Shown here piece after piece: positions 1-8,959 of a DNA stretch of 64,000 bases. Position numbers and translations under genes: made by a program. Under the pieces are notes generated by a model, which did no database searches, was not told the origin of the DNA, and worked only from the letters and a program-made list of their open reading frames with translations. How positions within the stretch are numbered: position 1 is the stretch's first letter; each line of letters starts with the position of its first letter. Source of the stretch: JAFGRR01 sp964499235 (GTDB lineage Bacteria; Planctomycetota; Phycisphaerae; UBA1845; Fen-1342); the NCBI GenBank assembly GCA_964499235.1, contig CAZCKC010000003.1:15461-79460 (forward strand), read 5' to 3'.

Positions 1-3
1 CGC

Positions 4-603
4 CTAGCGCCGGGCGGCGGAGGGCGGGCGGCCGAGGATTCGAACAGGAACCGGGCGGGCGGACGGCGCGCTGGGCGTCGGGGTTGGGGCTGCCGTGGTG
101 ACCTTGGGCGCCTTGGCGACGAAGCGGTGGACGTCGCGGAAGTCCCAGCTCGAGCGTTCGGGGACGCCGTTGCGCGAGTCGGTCAGCCGGACCCGGTGCT
201 CGTCGACGAGCACGCGGGTGGCGAAGCGGTCACACATCGACTCCTTGCGCCGCGGGTTGCGCCCGGCCCGCTTCACGAGGTAGTGATAGAACTCGTGGAG
301 GTAGACGAACAGCACCAGCTGGTAGGCATCGCGGAGCGTCAGGAAGTAAGTGTCGCGGAACCAGTAGCCCGGCACGCTCTTGGCTTTCGCCACGTGCGTC
401 GCGACGCGGTAGGGATACTGCAGGTGCGCGCCAAGGTTCACGAAGATGCGCCCTTCGCGGTAGTAGCAGGTGCCGGAGAAGTCGGCCCCGCGGCTGTAGC
501 GCACGCGGACGACAAGCTGGTCGTGGCGGTACGGCGCGCTGTGCCGCTCGAAAAGCGCCCGCAGGCGATCGTTGTCGAGCTGCGTCGCGTTGTGGAACTG
601 CAT
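4..603 (-). CDS. Small zincin-like (HExxH) protein
   Basis: A 199-residue protein of unknown role. It carries an HEFYH motif at residues 103-107, the zinc-binding signature of zincin metallopeptidases, and a following E-S-M-C-D stretch (about 121-125) that could give the third ligand, much as in SprT-like or ImmA-like folds. No signal peptide or membrane segment is seen, so it is probably cytoplasmic. The last 35 residues are Pro/Ala/Arg-rich and look disordered. It starts five bases after the dihydroorotase stop on the same strand, so the two are probably co-transcribed, though no functional link is evident. The HExxH motif is seen directly; peptidase activity is inference, since no named family was recognised. 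Confidence 0.7.
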   Translation of the reverse strand: MQFHNATQLDNDRLRALFERHSAPYRHDQLVVRVRYSRGADFSGTCYYREGRIFVNLGAHLQYPYRVATHVAKAKSVPGYWFRDTYFLTLRDAYQLVLFVYLHEFYHYLVKRAGRNPRRKESMCDRFATRVLVDEHRVRLTDSRNGVPERSSWDFRDVHRFVAKAPKVTTAAPTPTPSAPSARPVPVRILGRPPSAARR

Positions 604-608
604 GGCGA

Positions 609-1922
609 CTACCCGTGAAGGGTTGTGGAAGCGGCATCGGCCGGCAGTGCGAAGATCGTTTCACCGCCGACGATCGTGCGAACGGCCCGGCCGCGCAGCC
701 GCCAGCCATCGAACGGCGTGTTCAGGCTCCTGGAAACGAAGGCGTCGCGGGCGACGGTCCACTCGCGGTCGGGATCGATCAGGGTAATGTCGGCCGGCTG
801 CCCGACGGCCAGGCTACCGCCCGGTATTTTCAATAGCCGCGCCGGCGTGGTGGCCAGCCCCGCGATCAGGTCGGACCAGCTCAGCAGTCCCGGCTCGCGG
901 AGGGCCCGGATGAACAGGCCGAGCGCGGTCTCGAGGCCGACGATGCCGAAGGCGGCGTACTGGAACTCGAGCTGCTTGGCCTGCGGAGGGTGCGGGGCGT
1001 GGTCGGTGACGAGGCAGTCGATCGTGCCGTCCTGGACGCCGGCGCGGCAGGCCTCGACATCGGCCGGCGCGCGGAGCGGCGGGTTCATCTTGAAGTCGGT
1101 GTCGTAGTCGGCGCAGGCCTCGTCGGTCAGCAGCAGGTGGTGCGGGGTGACCTCGGCGGTGACGCGCACGCCGCGCCGCTTGGCCTGGCGGACGAGCTCG
1201 ACCGCGCGGGCAGTGGAGATGTGCGCGACGTGATAGCGCACGCCGGTGACTTCGGCCAGCGCGAGGTCGCGCTCGATCATGACCTCTTCGGCGATGTTGG
1301 GGATGCCGGGCAGGCCGAGCTTGGTGGCGAGCGGGCCCGCGTTCATGCAGCCGCCGCCGGCCAACGACGCGTCCTCGCAGTGCTGGACGAAGAGCTTGTC
1401 GAGCATGGCGACGTATTCCATCGCCCGCCGGCAGACCGCGGCGTCGGCGACGCCGCAACCGTCGTCGCTGAAGGCGACCGCACCGGCGCGGGCCATCACG
1501 CCCATCTCCGCGAGCTCGGCCCCTGCGCGTCCCTTCGTCAACGCGCCGATCACGTAGACCCGCGCGGCGCCGGCCCGCTGCGCCTGGCGGAGGACGTATT
1601 CGACCTCGGCGTCGGTGTCGATCGCCGGCTGCGTGTTGGGCATGCAGGCGACGGCCGTGAAGCCGCCGGCCGCGGCGGCGGCGGTGCCGGTGGCGACCGT
1701 CTCGGCCGCTTCACCGCCCGGCTCGCGCAGGTGCACGTGCATGTCGATCAGGCCCGGCGCAACGATCAGCCCGCTGGCGTCGATGGTCTTGGCGCCGGAC
1801 GGCGGCGCGGCTTCACCGAGTGCGGCGATCTGACCATTCGCGACGGTGACGGTCGTGACGGCGTCGAGCGACTGCGCCGGATCGATGACCCGACCACGGG
1901 TGATGAACAAGCTCTCGGCCAT
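609..1922 (-). CDS. pyrC: Dihydroorotase (pyrimidine biosynthesis)
   Basis: Zinc amidohydrolase that cyclises N-carbamoyl-L-aspartate to dihydroorotate, step three of de novo pyrimidine synthesis, in the cytoplasm. The 437-residue product has the usual length of the class I (Aquifex/Bacillus-type) enzyme. It shows the metal-binding HVHLREPGG (His62, His64), ACMPNTQP in the substrate region, histidines in VQHCED and YHVAHIS, MNPPLR, and the catalytic aspartate in TDHAPH (Asp307). The frame is open further upstream, but the ATG at 1922 is preceded by AGGAGGT at good spacing and begins with the expected MAESLFITRGRVID, so it was chosen. No pyrB lies beside it; the upstream neighbour is a divergent homocysteine methyltransferase. 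Confidence 0.96.
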   Translation of the reverse strand: MAESLFITRGRVIDPAQSLDAVTTVTVANGQIAALGEAAPPSGAKTIDASGLIVAPGLIDMHVHLREPGGEAAETVATGTAAAAAGGFTAVACMPNTQPAIDTDAEVEYVLRQAQRAGAARVYVIGALTKGRAGAELAEMGVMARAGAVAFSDDGCGVADAAVCRRAMEYVAMLDKLFVQHCEDASLAGGGCMNAGPLATKLGLPGIPNIAEEVMIERDLALAEVTGVRYHVAHISTARAVELVRQAKRRGVRVTAEVTPHHLLLTDEACADYDTDFKMNPPLRAPADVEACRAGVQDGTIDCLVTDHAPHPPQAKQLEFQYAAFGIVGLETALGLFIRALREPGLLSWSDLIAGLATTPARLLKIPGGSLAVGQPADITLIDPDREWTVARDAFVSRSLNTPFDGWRLRGRAVRTIVGGETIFALPADAASTTLHG

Positions 1923-2033
1923 GCGACCTCCTGGTAGGGTCGTGAGGCGGCGGCGCTTCCTGCCACGCCAGCCGTGCGTATCATAGACGCAAGCGTCGCG
2001 CGTTCGCGAGGGTCTAGACCACCGGGAAACGAG

Positions 2034-2933
2034 ATGACTTGGCAGCACGAAATCGCCGAACACGTCTGGCAGCGGCCGGTCCTGGTGCTGGATGGTGCCA
2101 TCGGCACCGAGCTGGAGCGGCACGGTGTCCCGACGCCGGCCCCGTTGTGGTCGGCGGCCGCGCTGGACAGCACCCCGGGACTGGTACGCGACCTGCACGC
2201 GGCGTACGCGCGCAGTGGCGCGGACATCATCGTCGCCAACACCTTTCGATTAAGTGCTCGTGCCGTGGACAGCGTGGGGCGGGCAGATGACGGCCCAACA
2301 CTCGCGCGGCGGGCGGTAAAGCTGGCGCGCGAAGGCGTGGCGCACAGCGGGCGCAGCGCGGAGACAATCGTCGCGGCGTCGGTCGGGCCGGCGCGGGATT
2401 GCTACACGCCGGAAGACGTCCCCGGCCGCGAGGTGCTGCAGGAGGAACACGACTGGACGCTCGACTGGCTGCTGGCGGCCGACCCGGACATGCTGTGGAT
2501 CGAGACGATCGGAACCGTGCGCGAGGCGGCGGTACTGGCAGAACTGGCCACAGCGCGGGCGTTTCCGTTCGTGCTGAGCTTCATCCTCGACGAGGCGGGC
2601 GCGCTGCTCGGCGGGGAGCCCTTGGCGGAGGCGGTGGCGGCCGTGGACCCGCACGAACCGCTGGCGCTCGGGCTGAACTGCATGCCGCCGCAGGGGATCA
2701 CGCGGCATTTGCCGGGGCTGGTTTCGCTGACCAAGCGGCGGGTGGCGGCATACGCGCACATCAACGATCCGCGGCCGCTACCGGGGTGGAGCTTCGCCGA
2801 GTGCGACGTTGCGCCCGAAAAGCTCGCGCAAACGGCCGCGGATTGGCGCAAGCTCGGGGCGTCGATCATCGGGGGTTGCTGCGGCTCGCGGCCGGAACAC
2901 ATCGCCGCGATCGCGGGGACGTTGCAACAATAG
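2034..2933 (+). CDS. Homocysteine S-methyltransferase family protein
   Basis: Zinc thiol methyltransferase of the Pfam S-methyl_trans family (betaine-homocysteine, S-methylmethionine-homocysteine and MetH N-terminal type), which moves a methyl group to homocysteine to make methionine. The roughly 299-residue protein has LVLDGAIGTELERHG at the N-terminus, ANTFR, and the three zinc cysteines in GLNC and GGCCG. No cobalamin or folate domain follows, so it is a stand-alone enzyme; the methyl donor cannot be told from sequence. The frame is open back to 1974, but ATG 2034 puts the conserved start at the usual distance. It is divergent from pyrC. With ahcY at 47.1 kb and egtD at 41.9 kb it belongs to the methionine/SAM economy of the cell. 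Confidence 0.88.
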   Translation: MTWQHEIAEHVWQRPVLVLDGAIGTELERHGVPTPAPLWSAAALDSTPGLVRDLHAAYARSGADIIVANTFRLSARAVDSVGRADDGPTLARRAVKLAREGVAHSGRSAETIVAASVGPARDCYTPEDVPGREVLQEEHDWTLDWLLAADPDMLWIETIGTVREAAVLAELATARAFPFVLSFILDEAGALLGGEPLAEAVAAVDPHEPLALGLNCMPPQGITRHLPGLVSLTKRRVAAYAHINDPRPLPGWSFAECDVAPEKLAQTAADWRKLGASIIGGCCGSRPEHIAAIAGTLQQ

Positions 2934-2962
2934 CGCGGTCGAGACGCCCCGCGCCGCGGGTG

Positions 2963-4987
2963 CTAATCAGCCGGGGCGTGATCTTCGAGCAGCTGTCGGG
3001 CGCGGTTGAGCTGGTGGTGGGTGCCGACGAGGACGAGGACGTCGGCGGGCTGGATCTCAAAATCGGGCGCGGGGTTGGTGACGGGCTGGCCGGCGCGGTT
3101 GATGGCGACGATGGTCGCGCCCGAGCGCGCGCGGAGGTCGAGTTGCCGGATGGTCTGGCCGCTGGCGGGCGAGTCCGGCTGGACATAGTACGTCTGGGTG
3201 ACGGAGGTTTCGAGCACGCGGAGCCAGTCGGGACGGACGGTCTGGGTATAGCCGGGGCGGCGGAGCATCTCGTAGCGGCCGGAACGGACCAAGTTCACCT
3301 GCTGCTCGATGATGTTGTCGGGGATGGCGAACTTGCGGAGGACGTGGGCGAAGATCTCGATGGAGGTTTCGAACTCCTCGGGGATAACCTGGTCGGCGCC
3401 GAGGCGGAAGAGGGCTTCGAGCTCGGCCTCGTCGCGGGTACGGGCGAGGATGTAGATTTCCGAGCAGAGATCGCGGGCCTGCGCGACGATCCGGCGGACG
3501 GCGAGCGGGTCGGCGATTGCGATGACGAGCGCGCGGGCGGCGGAGAGGCGGGCCTCCTCGAGGATGGTGCGGCGGGCGGCGTCGCCGACGAGCACGGGCA
3601 GGCCGGCGCGCTGGGCGACGCGGGCCGTCGGGCGGTGTTGCTCGATGATCAGCTCGGGGATGCGGACGGCCTTGAGGACCCGGCTCAGGTTGCGGCCGTT
3701 GGTGCCGTAGCCGACGATGACGACGTGGCCGGCCTCGCCCGCGGCGGCGGTGATTTCGGCGGCGGCTTCGGATTTCTTGGCGGCGTTGGGGAGGCGGTTG
3801 GCGAGTGCGATGGCGAGCGGTCCGGAGAGCGGGATCAGGACGGCGCCGAGCAGCATCGTGCCGACGATCCAGGAGATGAGCTGCTCCAGGATCTCGGGGG
3901 AGAGCATGTCGTGGGTGAGGGCGCCGGCGCCGAGGACGTAGGCGAACTCGCTGACGGTGCAGAGGCCGAGGCCGCCGACGATGGCCAAGCGTGGCGTCCA
4001 GCCGGCGATCGCGATCGATCCGGACGTGATCACCAGCTTGACGACGAGGATTCCGATCACGATCGCGAGCAGCGTCAGCGGTGCGGCGAAGGCGAGCTCG
4101 AGGTTCACCAGCATCCCGATCGACATGAAGAAGAGCGCGTTGAACGCGTCGCGGAACGGGGTGATCTCGGCCTGGAGCTGGTGGCGGACGTCGCTCTGGG
4201 CGAGCAGCAGGCCGGCGATGAACGAGCCGAGCGCCCAGGACCACTCGAAGATGCCGGCGAGCCAGGCGCCGCTGGCGGCCATGACGATCGCAAAGAGGGT
4301 CATCAGCTCCTGGCCGCCAAGCGAGAAGACGAGGTCGACGATCTTCGGCATCAGGAAGTGCGCGATGCCGACCACGATCACCAGGCCCGCCAGCGCCGCC
4401 ACGAGCTTGAACACCATGAGCGGAATGTTGCCGCCGGCCGCCGCCAGGAACGGCAGCGCGATCAGCACGAGGATCACGACGAGGTCCTGGATGAGCAGGA
4501 TGCCGGTGATCAGCCCGCCGCTCGAGGTGTTGGTCTCGCCGCGGTCGGCCAGGTGCTTCAACACGATCGCGGTGCTGCTGAGCGAGACGCCCAGGCCGAT
4601 CAGCAACGCTCCGCCTACTGATGTTTGCAGCAGCCACCCCGCAGCCGCACCGGCCAGCACGGTCGTCACGCCGATCTGGAGGCTCGCGGCCATGATCAGT
4701 GAGCGCCCCATGCGGATCAGCGGTGCGGGCGAGAGTTCGAGTCCGACGGTGAAGAGCAGCAAGACGAGCCCGAGCTCGGCGTAAAAGCGGATCTCCTCGA
4801 CGTCACGGTCGAAGAAGACCAGCCCGGACGGTCCGATCACCATCCCGGCAACGAGGTAGCCCAGGATCGACGGACCGCGCAGGGCGCGAAGCAGCCACGC
4901 AACGACCAAGGCCGCGCCGAACAGAATCACGATTCCCGCGAGATCGCCTTGCGGCGCGGCTGTTGCGGCGAGCATTGTCGTGGCCAC
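2963..4987 (-). CDS. CPA2-family cation:proton antiporter with RCK domains (KefB/YbaL type)
   Basis: Inner-membrane potassium or proton-coupled antiporter. The first 400 residues are a Na/H exchanger fold with about 12 hydrophobic segments, starting with an N-terminal helix and RGPSILGYLVAGMVIGP. An RCK_N (TrkA-N) nucleotide-binding domain begins near residue 420 with HVVIVGYGTNGRNL, and an RCK_C domain closes the protein from about residue 600. Such RCK domains gate transport by NAD(H), glutathione adducts or nucleotides; the ligand here is unknown. GTG 4987 is chosen because GGGAG sits six bases upstream; ATG 4993 directly abuts that site and is the alternative. The gene is convergent with the homocysteine methyltransferase, with 29 bases between the stops. 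Confidence 0.93.
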   Translation of the reverse strand: MATTMLAATAAPQGDLAGIVILFGAALVVAWLLRALRGPSILGYLVAGMVIGPSGLVFFDRDVEEIRFYAELGLVLLLFTVGLELSPAPLIRMGRSLIMAASLQIGVTTVLAGAAAGWLLQTSVGGALLIGLGVSLSSTAIVLKHLADRGETNTSSGGLITGILLIQDLVVILVLIALPFLAAAGGNIPLMVFKLVAALAGLVIVVGIAHFLMPKIVDLVFSLGGQELMTLFAIVMAASGAWLAGIFEWSWALGSFIAGLLLAQSDVRHQLQAEITPFRDAFNALFFMSIGMLVNLELAFAAPLTLLAIVIGILVVKLVITSGSIAIAGWTPRLAIVGGLGLCTVSEFAYVLGAGALTHDMLSPEILEQLISWIVGTMLLGAVLIPLSGPLAIALANRLPNAAKKSEAAAEITAAAGEAGHVVIVGYGTNGRNLSRVLKAVRIPELIIEQHRPTARVAQRAGLPVLVGDAARRTILEEARLSAARALVIAIADPLAVRRIVAQARDLCSEIYILARTRDEAELEALFRLGADQVIPEEFETSIEIFAHVLRKFAIPDNIIEQQVNLVRSGRYEMLRRPGYTQTVRPDWLRVLETSVTQTYYVQPDSPASGQTIRQLDLRARSGATIVAINRAGQPVTNPAPDFEIQPADVLVLVGTHHQLNRARQLLEDHAPAD

Positions 4988-5155
4988 ACCCATCTCCCGG
5001 ACGATTATCAGCCGGCGAAGTACCGGACGCTCGGCTGCTCACGCAACCTCAGCAACCGTTCCCGCCGCCGACTTTGCCGCGGCGGTGAAGGTTTGGCATC
5101 TTAAACGATGGACGGCCGCGCGTGCCGCCCGGCGGTCGGCGTGAGGTTCGAGACG

Positions 5156-5560
5156 ATGTCCCGTGCGGTGCAACGACTCCTGACAGGCGGTGGGCTGATC
5201 CTGGCTGCCACCGCCCTGCCCGCGGGGGCGGAGACGGGTGGGAGCTCGGCCCGCACGGCCGGTTGCGCGCTCATTTGGCTGGAAGCGGATGACGCAGCCG
5301 GGTCGGCTGAGCGGTGGCCGCTGACCGACCTCGACCTGGTTCGGGATGACCTGCTGCTGGCCGCCTCGCGGCCGCTGTGGCGCCCGGACGATTCGTTTCG
5401 GGTCGGCCCGCGCCTGGGGTTCGGGGACGACATGCTGGCGCCGGTCGACCGGGCGAAGGCGTCGCCGTCGCCGGGCGTCGGGACATCGTGGCCGCGGCCG
5501 TCGGAGGTCGTGACGCTGCTGTTGCTGCTAGCGGGGGTGGTGATCTTGCGGCTTCGCTGA
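5156..5560 (+). CDS. Small secreted protein with C-terminal membrane/sorting-like tail
   Basis: Unrecognised protein of about 134 residues. It has a signal peptide (hydrophobic LLTGGGLILAATALPAGA, likely cut after AGA) and a polar body. The C-terminus reads W-P-R-P-S-E followed by about 14 hydrophobic residues and a short R-L-R end. This tripartite tail resembles PEP-CTERM or GlyGly-CTERM sorting signals but lacks a canonical PEP, so the anchor class is uncertain. The frame is open from ATG 5108, but ATG 5156 has GAGG upstream and places the signal peptide properly. It is a single-gene unit closed by a strong terminator at 5607. Confidence 0.6.
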   Translation: MSRAVQRLLTGGGLILAATALPAGAETGGSSARTAGCALIWLEADDAAGSAERWPLTDLDLVRDDLLLAASRPLWRPDDSFRVGPRLGFGDDMLAPVDRAKASPSPGVGTSWPRPSEVVTLLLLLAGVVILRLR

Positions 5561-5606
5561 GGAGAGGAAGCCGGCTTGGATGTCTGAGCCCGCCAGGGCG
5601 TAATGG

Positions 5607-5646
5607 CCGCCCCGCACTGGTCGCCAGTGCGGGGCGGTTGCTGTTT
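5607..5646 (+). terminator. Rho-independent terminator after the small secreted protein
   Basis: A perfect 14-bp stem (arms 5607-5620 and 5624-5637) with a TCG loop is followed by TTGCTGTTT. It lies 46 bases after the stop at 5560. The opposite strand has no U-rich tract, so it serves the plus strand. Confidence 0.85.
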
Positions 5647-5670
5647 GGAGGCGAGCCGAGCGACGGAGCC

Positions 5671-6261
5671 CTATTTCTGGATCGCCCCGTCGCCGTCACG
5701 CGGGTCGAAGTCGAGGCTGGCGGAGTTGATGCAGTAGCGGAGCCCGGTCGGCTCCGGTCCGTCACGGAAGACGTGGCCGAGGTGCGCGTCGCACCGGCTG
5801 CAGATCACCTCGGTGCGGACCATGCCGAGGCTGCGGTCCGCTTTCTGCTCGACGTGCTCGCTGTCGACGGGCTGGTAGAAGCTCGGCCAGCCGGAGCCGG
5901 ACTCGAACTTGGTGTGCGAGTCGAAGAGCGGCTGCCCGCAGCAGACGCACTTGTAGACCCCGTCGCCCTTGTGATCCCAGTATTCGCCCGTAAAGGCCCG
6001 TTCCGTGCCGCCCTGCCGGGCGATACGGTACTGCTCATCGGTCAACTGGGCCTTCCAATCCTGGTCTGAGTTGGTCACTTTGCCCTCCTGAGCACTGGCT
6101 GCGGCAGCGGTCGTCACCGTCGATCCGCGTGGCGTGTCGCTGGGTGAGGCCGACTCGCTCGCGGCGGCCGAGCCGGCCTCCGGCTCGCAGCCGACCGTGA
6201 CACCGAGCGTTAATCCCAGCATCAGGACGGTCGCAGTCCGCAGCACATTGTTTCGCGGCAT
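5671..6261 (-). CDS. msrB: Peptide-methionine (R)-S-oxide reductase, lipoprotein form
   Basis: Reduces methionine-R-sulfoxide in oxidised proteins. The 196-residue precursor has a lipoprotein signal ending in GVTVGC (Cys25), so it is predicted to be exported and lipid-anchored, acting in the envelope. A 35-residue linker leads to the MsrB domain (about 65-190). It holds the zinc cysteines in CVCC and CSRC, GWPSF, HLGHVF, and the catalytic cysteine in RYCINS (Cys177). No MsrA domain is fused or adjacent. The small gene between it and the next minus-strand gene is only 96 bases of spacer, and no electron donor for the envelope enzyme is encoded nearby. Confidence 0.93.
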   Translation of the reverse strand: MPRNNVLRTATVLMLGLTLGVTVGCEPEAGSAAASESASPSDTPRGSTVTTAAAASAQEGKVTNSDQDWKAQLTDEQYRIARQGGTERAFTGEYWDHKGDGVYKCVCCGQPLFDSHTKFESGSGWPSFYQPVDSEHVEQKADRSLGMVRTEVICSRCDAHLGHVFRDGPEPTGLRYCINSASLDFDPRDGDGAIQK

Positions 6262-6357
6262 GGTGCGTACCTCGCGTGGCTCGCACTGATGCTAGCCGCG
6301 CGCGAGCCCCCACGACGTGACCGATATCACAGCACCGCGTGAGCCACGTAATCGCCG

Positions 6358-8736
6358 TCATCGTTGCCCCACTGCCGGCGCCGGGCGGCCGAAGCGGGTC
6401 TCCGGCGGGGCCCAGTTGCGGTTGACGTCCCACTCGTCCGGCGAGGGGTCGCCCGTCCGCAGCGTTACCTGCCGCCGGAACACGTGGCGATCCGTGTGCC
6501 CGAGGTTGTAGGCGATGTTCGCGTGCGTCACCTCCTCAAACAGGTAGTAGTGCTGGCCCTCGTACGTGACCCGGACCAACACCTTGCCATTGCCCTGGCC
6601 GAAGGTGTGTCGGATCTGGCCGTTCTCCGCCCATAGCGTACGGTCGACGGTGATTCGGCCGCGGTTGTCGGCGGTCAGCTGCAGATCGGGCTCGTCGTCG
6701 TAGAGCTTCGTGTACCAGCCTTGGCCGGTGCCGGCCGCCTGGTAGATCCAGATCTCGGCGCCGGCGAGCGCGTTGCCGTCCGGGTCCTCGAACTGGTAAA
6801 CGAGCGTCTCGGGGATGTCGTTGAGGAACTCGCCGATCACCGGCGGCGAGTTGCAGTTGCCGCCGCGGGCCCGCCAGCCGGCTCGCCGGTTCCAGCACAT
6901 CGCGTCGAACACGCTCCACGCCCAATAGTTGCCGCCCATCTGTCCCGGGTAGTTTCGCCAGTGGACCAGATCGACGTCGAGCGGCAGGTAGCGACCGAGA
7001 ATCGGCCCCTCTTCGTCGGTGACGTGGAGCATCCGCTGCGTGATGTCGGTCCCGTGGCCGGTATGCACGTTGAAGCCGTAGGCGTCGACGAGGTAGCGGG
7101 CGTGGGCGAGCTCGTGGATGTAGCCGAGACCGCACCAGAACGGCGGATCCTGCCGCTGGTTCTCGATATCGCCGTTCTCGAACGCCCGGATGGCCCGCTC
7201 GGGTGACCACCAGTGATCGGGGGGCAGCTCTGTGCCGGGCTTGATCTCGCCGGACTCCATGCCCCAGGTCATGTCGACGGTCTTGTCGCGGAGGTCGGGG
7301 TTGTTGCTCGGCAACCCGCCGGCCAGCGGCAGCCCGAAGTCCGGCACGACCACGACCCGGTCCAGCCGCACGCGCTCGACGATGCCGTCGGGATACTCGG
7401 CGAAGCGGGCCGCCCGGAACATCTTGTTCCACTGCCGCATCATCCGCTGCCCCCAGCCGGCGAAGCTGTTGGCGTCCTTGGTCGGCAGGCGGTGCTGATG
7501 CTCGTGCATGTAGTCCCACAGCGAGCGCTCGACCCAGAAGCCGCAGGTGATCGCGTTGGTCTGGATCGTCAGCGTGTTGTTGTTCGTGAGCAGCTCCGCG
7601 ATCCGCGGGATCGGCTGCACGGTCAACGTCAGGTCGTGCCGGTCGAACGTCCACTCCCACTCCAGGTCGATCGGCGTACCGGTCACGCCCGGCGGGCCGA
7701 CCGGGATCGTCTTGCGTCCGCTGGCGACGACCTCGTCGTCGAGCCGCCACTCGTAGGTCACCGGCAGCGGCGCGGTGCCCCAGTTGAAGACGTGCGCCCG
7801 CCAGGTGACGGTGGAACCGGGCGCCGGCCAGCCCGCCTGCGGATCCTGGTTGTCCGGGCCGGGATAGTCGATCCGCGGCAGCCGCTCGATGAAGAGGATC
7901 TCGACGTCCGGCCGGCGGTTGGCGAGCTTCCGCGGGGTGGCCTCCAGGGCAATCTCCCGCTCGAAGTCGCCGTAGCGAACGCCGAGCTTCTGCGGCCCCG
8001 TCTCAGTGAGCACAAACATCCCGGGTTCCTCGCCAAAGGGCTCGAGGCCGGCGGTCAGCGGCTCCCAGGTGATGTCCTGCCCGACGTTCAGCGCCACGCC
8101 GTTGGCGACGGCGCTGCCCTTGAACCAGACGACCGTCTCGACCGGCTCGGTGATCGTGCCGGTCACCGGGCTGAGCGCGTTGGCCGCAATCGCGCTGCGG
8201 CGGGCGGTGATCCGCTCGACCTCGATGGCCTCGACGCGGCCGGGGGTGCAGAACTGCAGTTCGGAGATGTGGACGTAATCATCGCCCCCCTGCCGCAGGA
8301 CGTTGAGCTCAAACGCCTGAAAGGTGACCGGCGCCGGCAGCGCCAGGTCCACCCGGCCGTCCGGCGTGACCTGGTCCTTGAACAGCAGGCGGTAGCTGCC
8401 GCGCTCGGCCTCGAGGTCGGCGAGCGAGTCGGCGACGGCCAGCGACCAGGTGTGCTTCGTCTGGATGAGCTGGAGCCGGAGGTGGGCGAAGGTCACCGGC
8501 TGCTTGAACGACCCGCGGACGAAGGCCGGGTTGATCGAGGGCGTCCGGATCAGCGTCTCGGGGTCGAGGTCGAAGATCAGCTCGGGCTTGCCGATGTCGA
8601 GCTGGGTCGCGTCGAGCTTGTCGATCTGCTCCAGCAGCGGCTGGGGCACGAACACTTCCTGGGCGAGCGCGACGCCGGCCGCGCTGACCACGCCGATCAC
8701 GAACTGGGCGAGTCGGTTGAAGCTGCGAAGTTTCAT
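6358..8736 (-). CDS. Large secreted protein with HExxH motif and CARDB-like domain
   Basis: A 792-residue exported protein of unknown function. The signal peptide ends near VALAQ (residue 26). Residues 60-180 look like a beta-rich domain. About 235-385 resembles a CARDB or Ig-like fold (VTWRAHVFNWGTAPLPVTYEWRL). The region 395-620 contains IHELAHARY with HExxH at 541-545, followed by GFNVHTGHGTD, which may supply more metal ligands. The last 130 residues look like another beta-domain (YQFEDPDGNALAGAEIWIY). It could be a metalloprotease, but no peptidase family was recognised. The gene stands alone on its strand, with a divergent glycogen synthase upstream across 220 bases. Confidence 0.75.
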   Translation of the reverse strand: MKLRSFNRLAQFVIGVVSAAGVALAQEVFVPQPLLEQIDKLDATQLDIGKPELIFDLDPETLIRTPSINPAFVRGSFKQPVTFAHLRLQLIQTKHTWSLAVADSLADLEAERGSYRLLFKDQVTPDGRVDLALPAPVTFQAFELNVLRQGGDDYVHISELQFCTPGRVEAIEVERITARRSAIAANALSPVTGTITEPVETVVWFKGSAVANGVALNVGQDITWEPLTAGLEPFGEEPGMFVLTETGPQKLGVRYGDFEREIALEATPRKLANRRPDVEILFIERLPRIDYPGPDNQDPQAGWPAPGSTVTWRAHVFNWGTAPLPVTYEWRLDDEVVASGRKTIPVGPPGVTGTPIDLEWEWTFDRHDLTLTVQPIPRIAELLTNNNTLTIQTNAITCGFWVERSLWDYMHEHQHRLPTKDANSFAGWGQRMMRQWNKMFRAARFAEYPDGIVERVRLDRVVVVPDFGLPLAGGLPSNNPDLRDKTVDMTWGMESGEIKPGTELPPDHWWSPERAIRAFENGDIENQRQDPPFWCGLGYIHELAHARYLVDAYGFNVHTGHGTDITQRMLHVTDEEGPILGRYLPLDVDLVHWRNYPGQMGGNYWAWSVFDAMCWNRRAGWRARGGNCNSPPVIGEFLNDIPETLVYQFEDPDGNALAGAEIWIYQAAGTGQGWYTKLYDDEPDLQLTADNRGRITVDRTLWAENGQIRHTFGQGNGKVLVRVTYEGQHYYLFEEVTHANIAYNLGHTDRHVFRRQVTLRTGDPSPDEWDVNRNWAPPETRFGRPAPAVGQR

Positions 8737-8959
8737 CAGGGGACCTCAGGCGCAGAAACTGGGAGAAACGCGACCGGTCACAACGCGTATCGCGACTGAC
8801 GGTAGTGTAAGGCCGCCGGTACCACCTGACGAACCGGCCGCCGGTGCGGGATCTTGGGCGGCTCGGGTGATTGGATCGGCACGAGGCCGGGTGGTAGACT
8901 CTCGCCGACAGCAGTGCTGTCTGGGCACTGCCTCGAATGCCTCTCGCCGCGAGCACGCG

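Noticed and set aside
1923..2033. SAM or cobalamin riboswitch before the homocysteine methyltransferase
   Set aside because: The gap between pyrC and this gene is only about 110 bases and holds no recognisable conserved riboswitch element.
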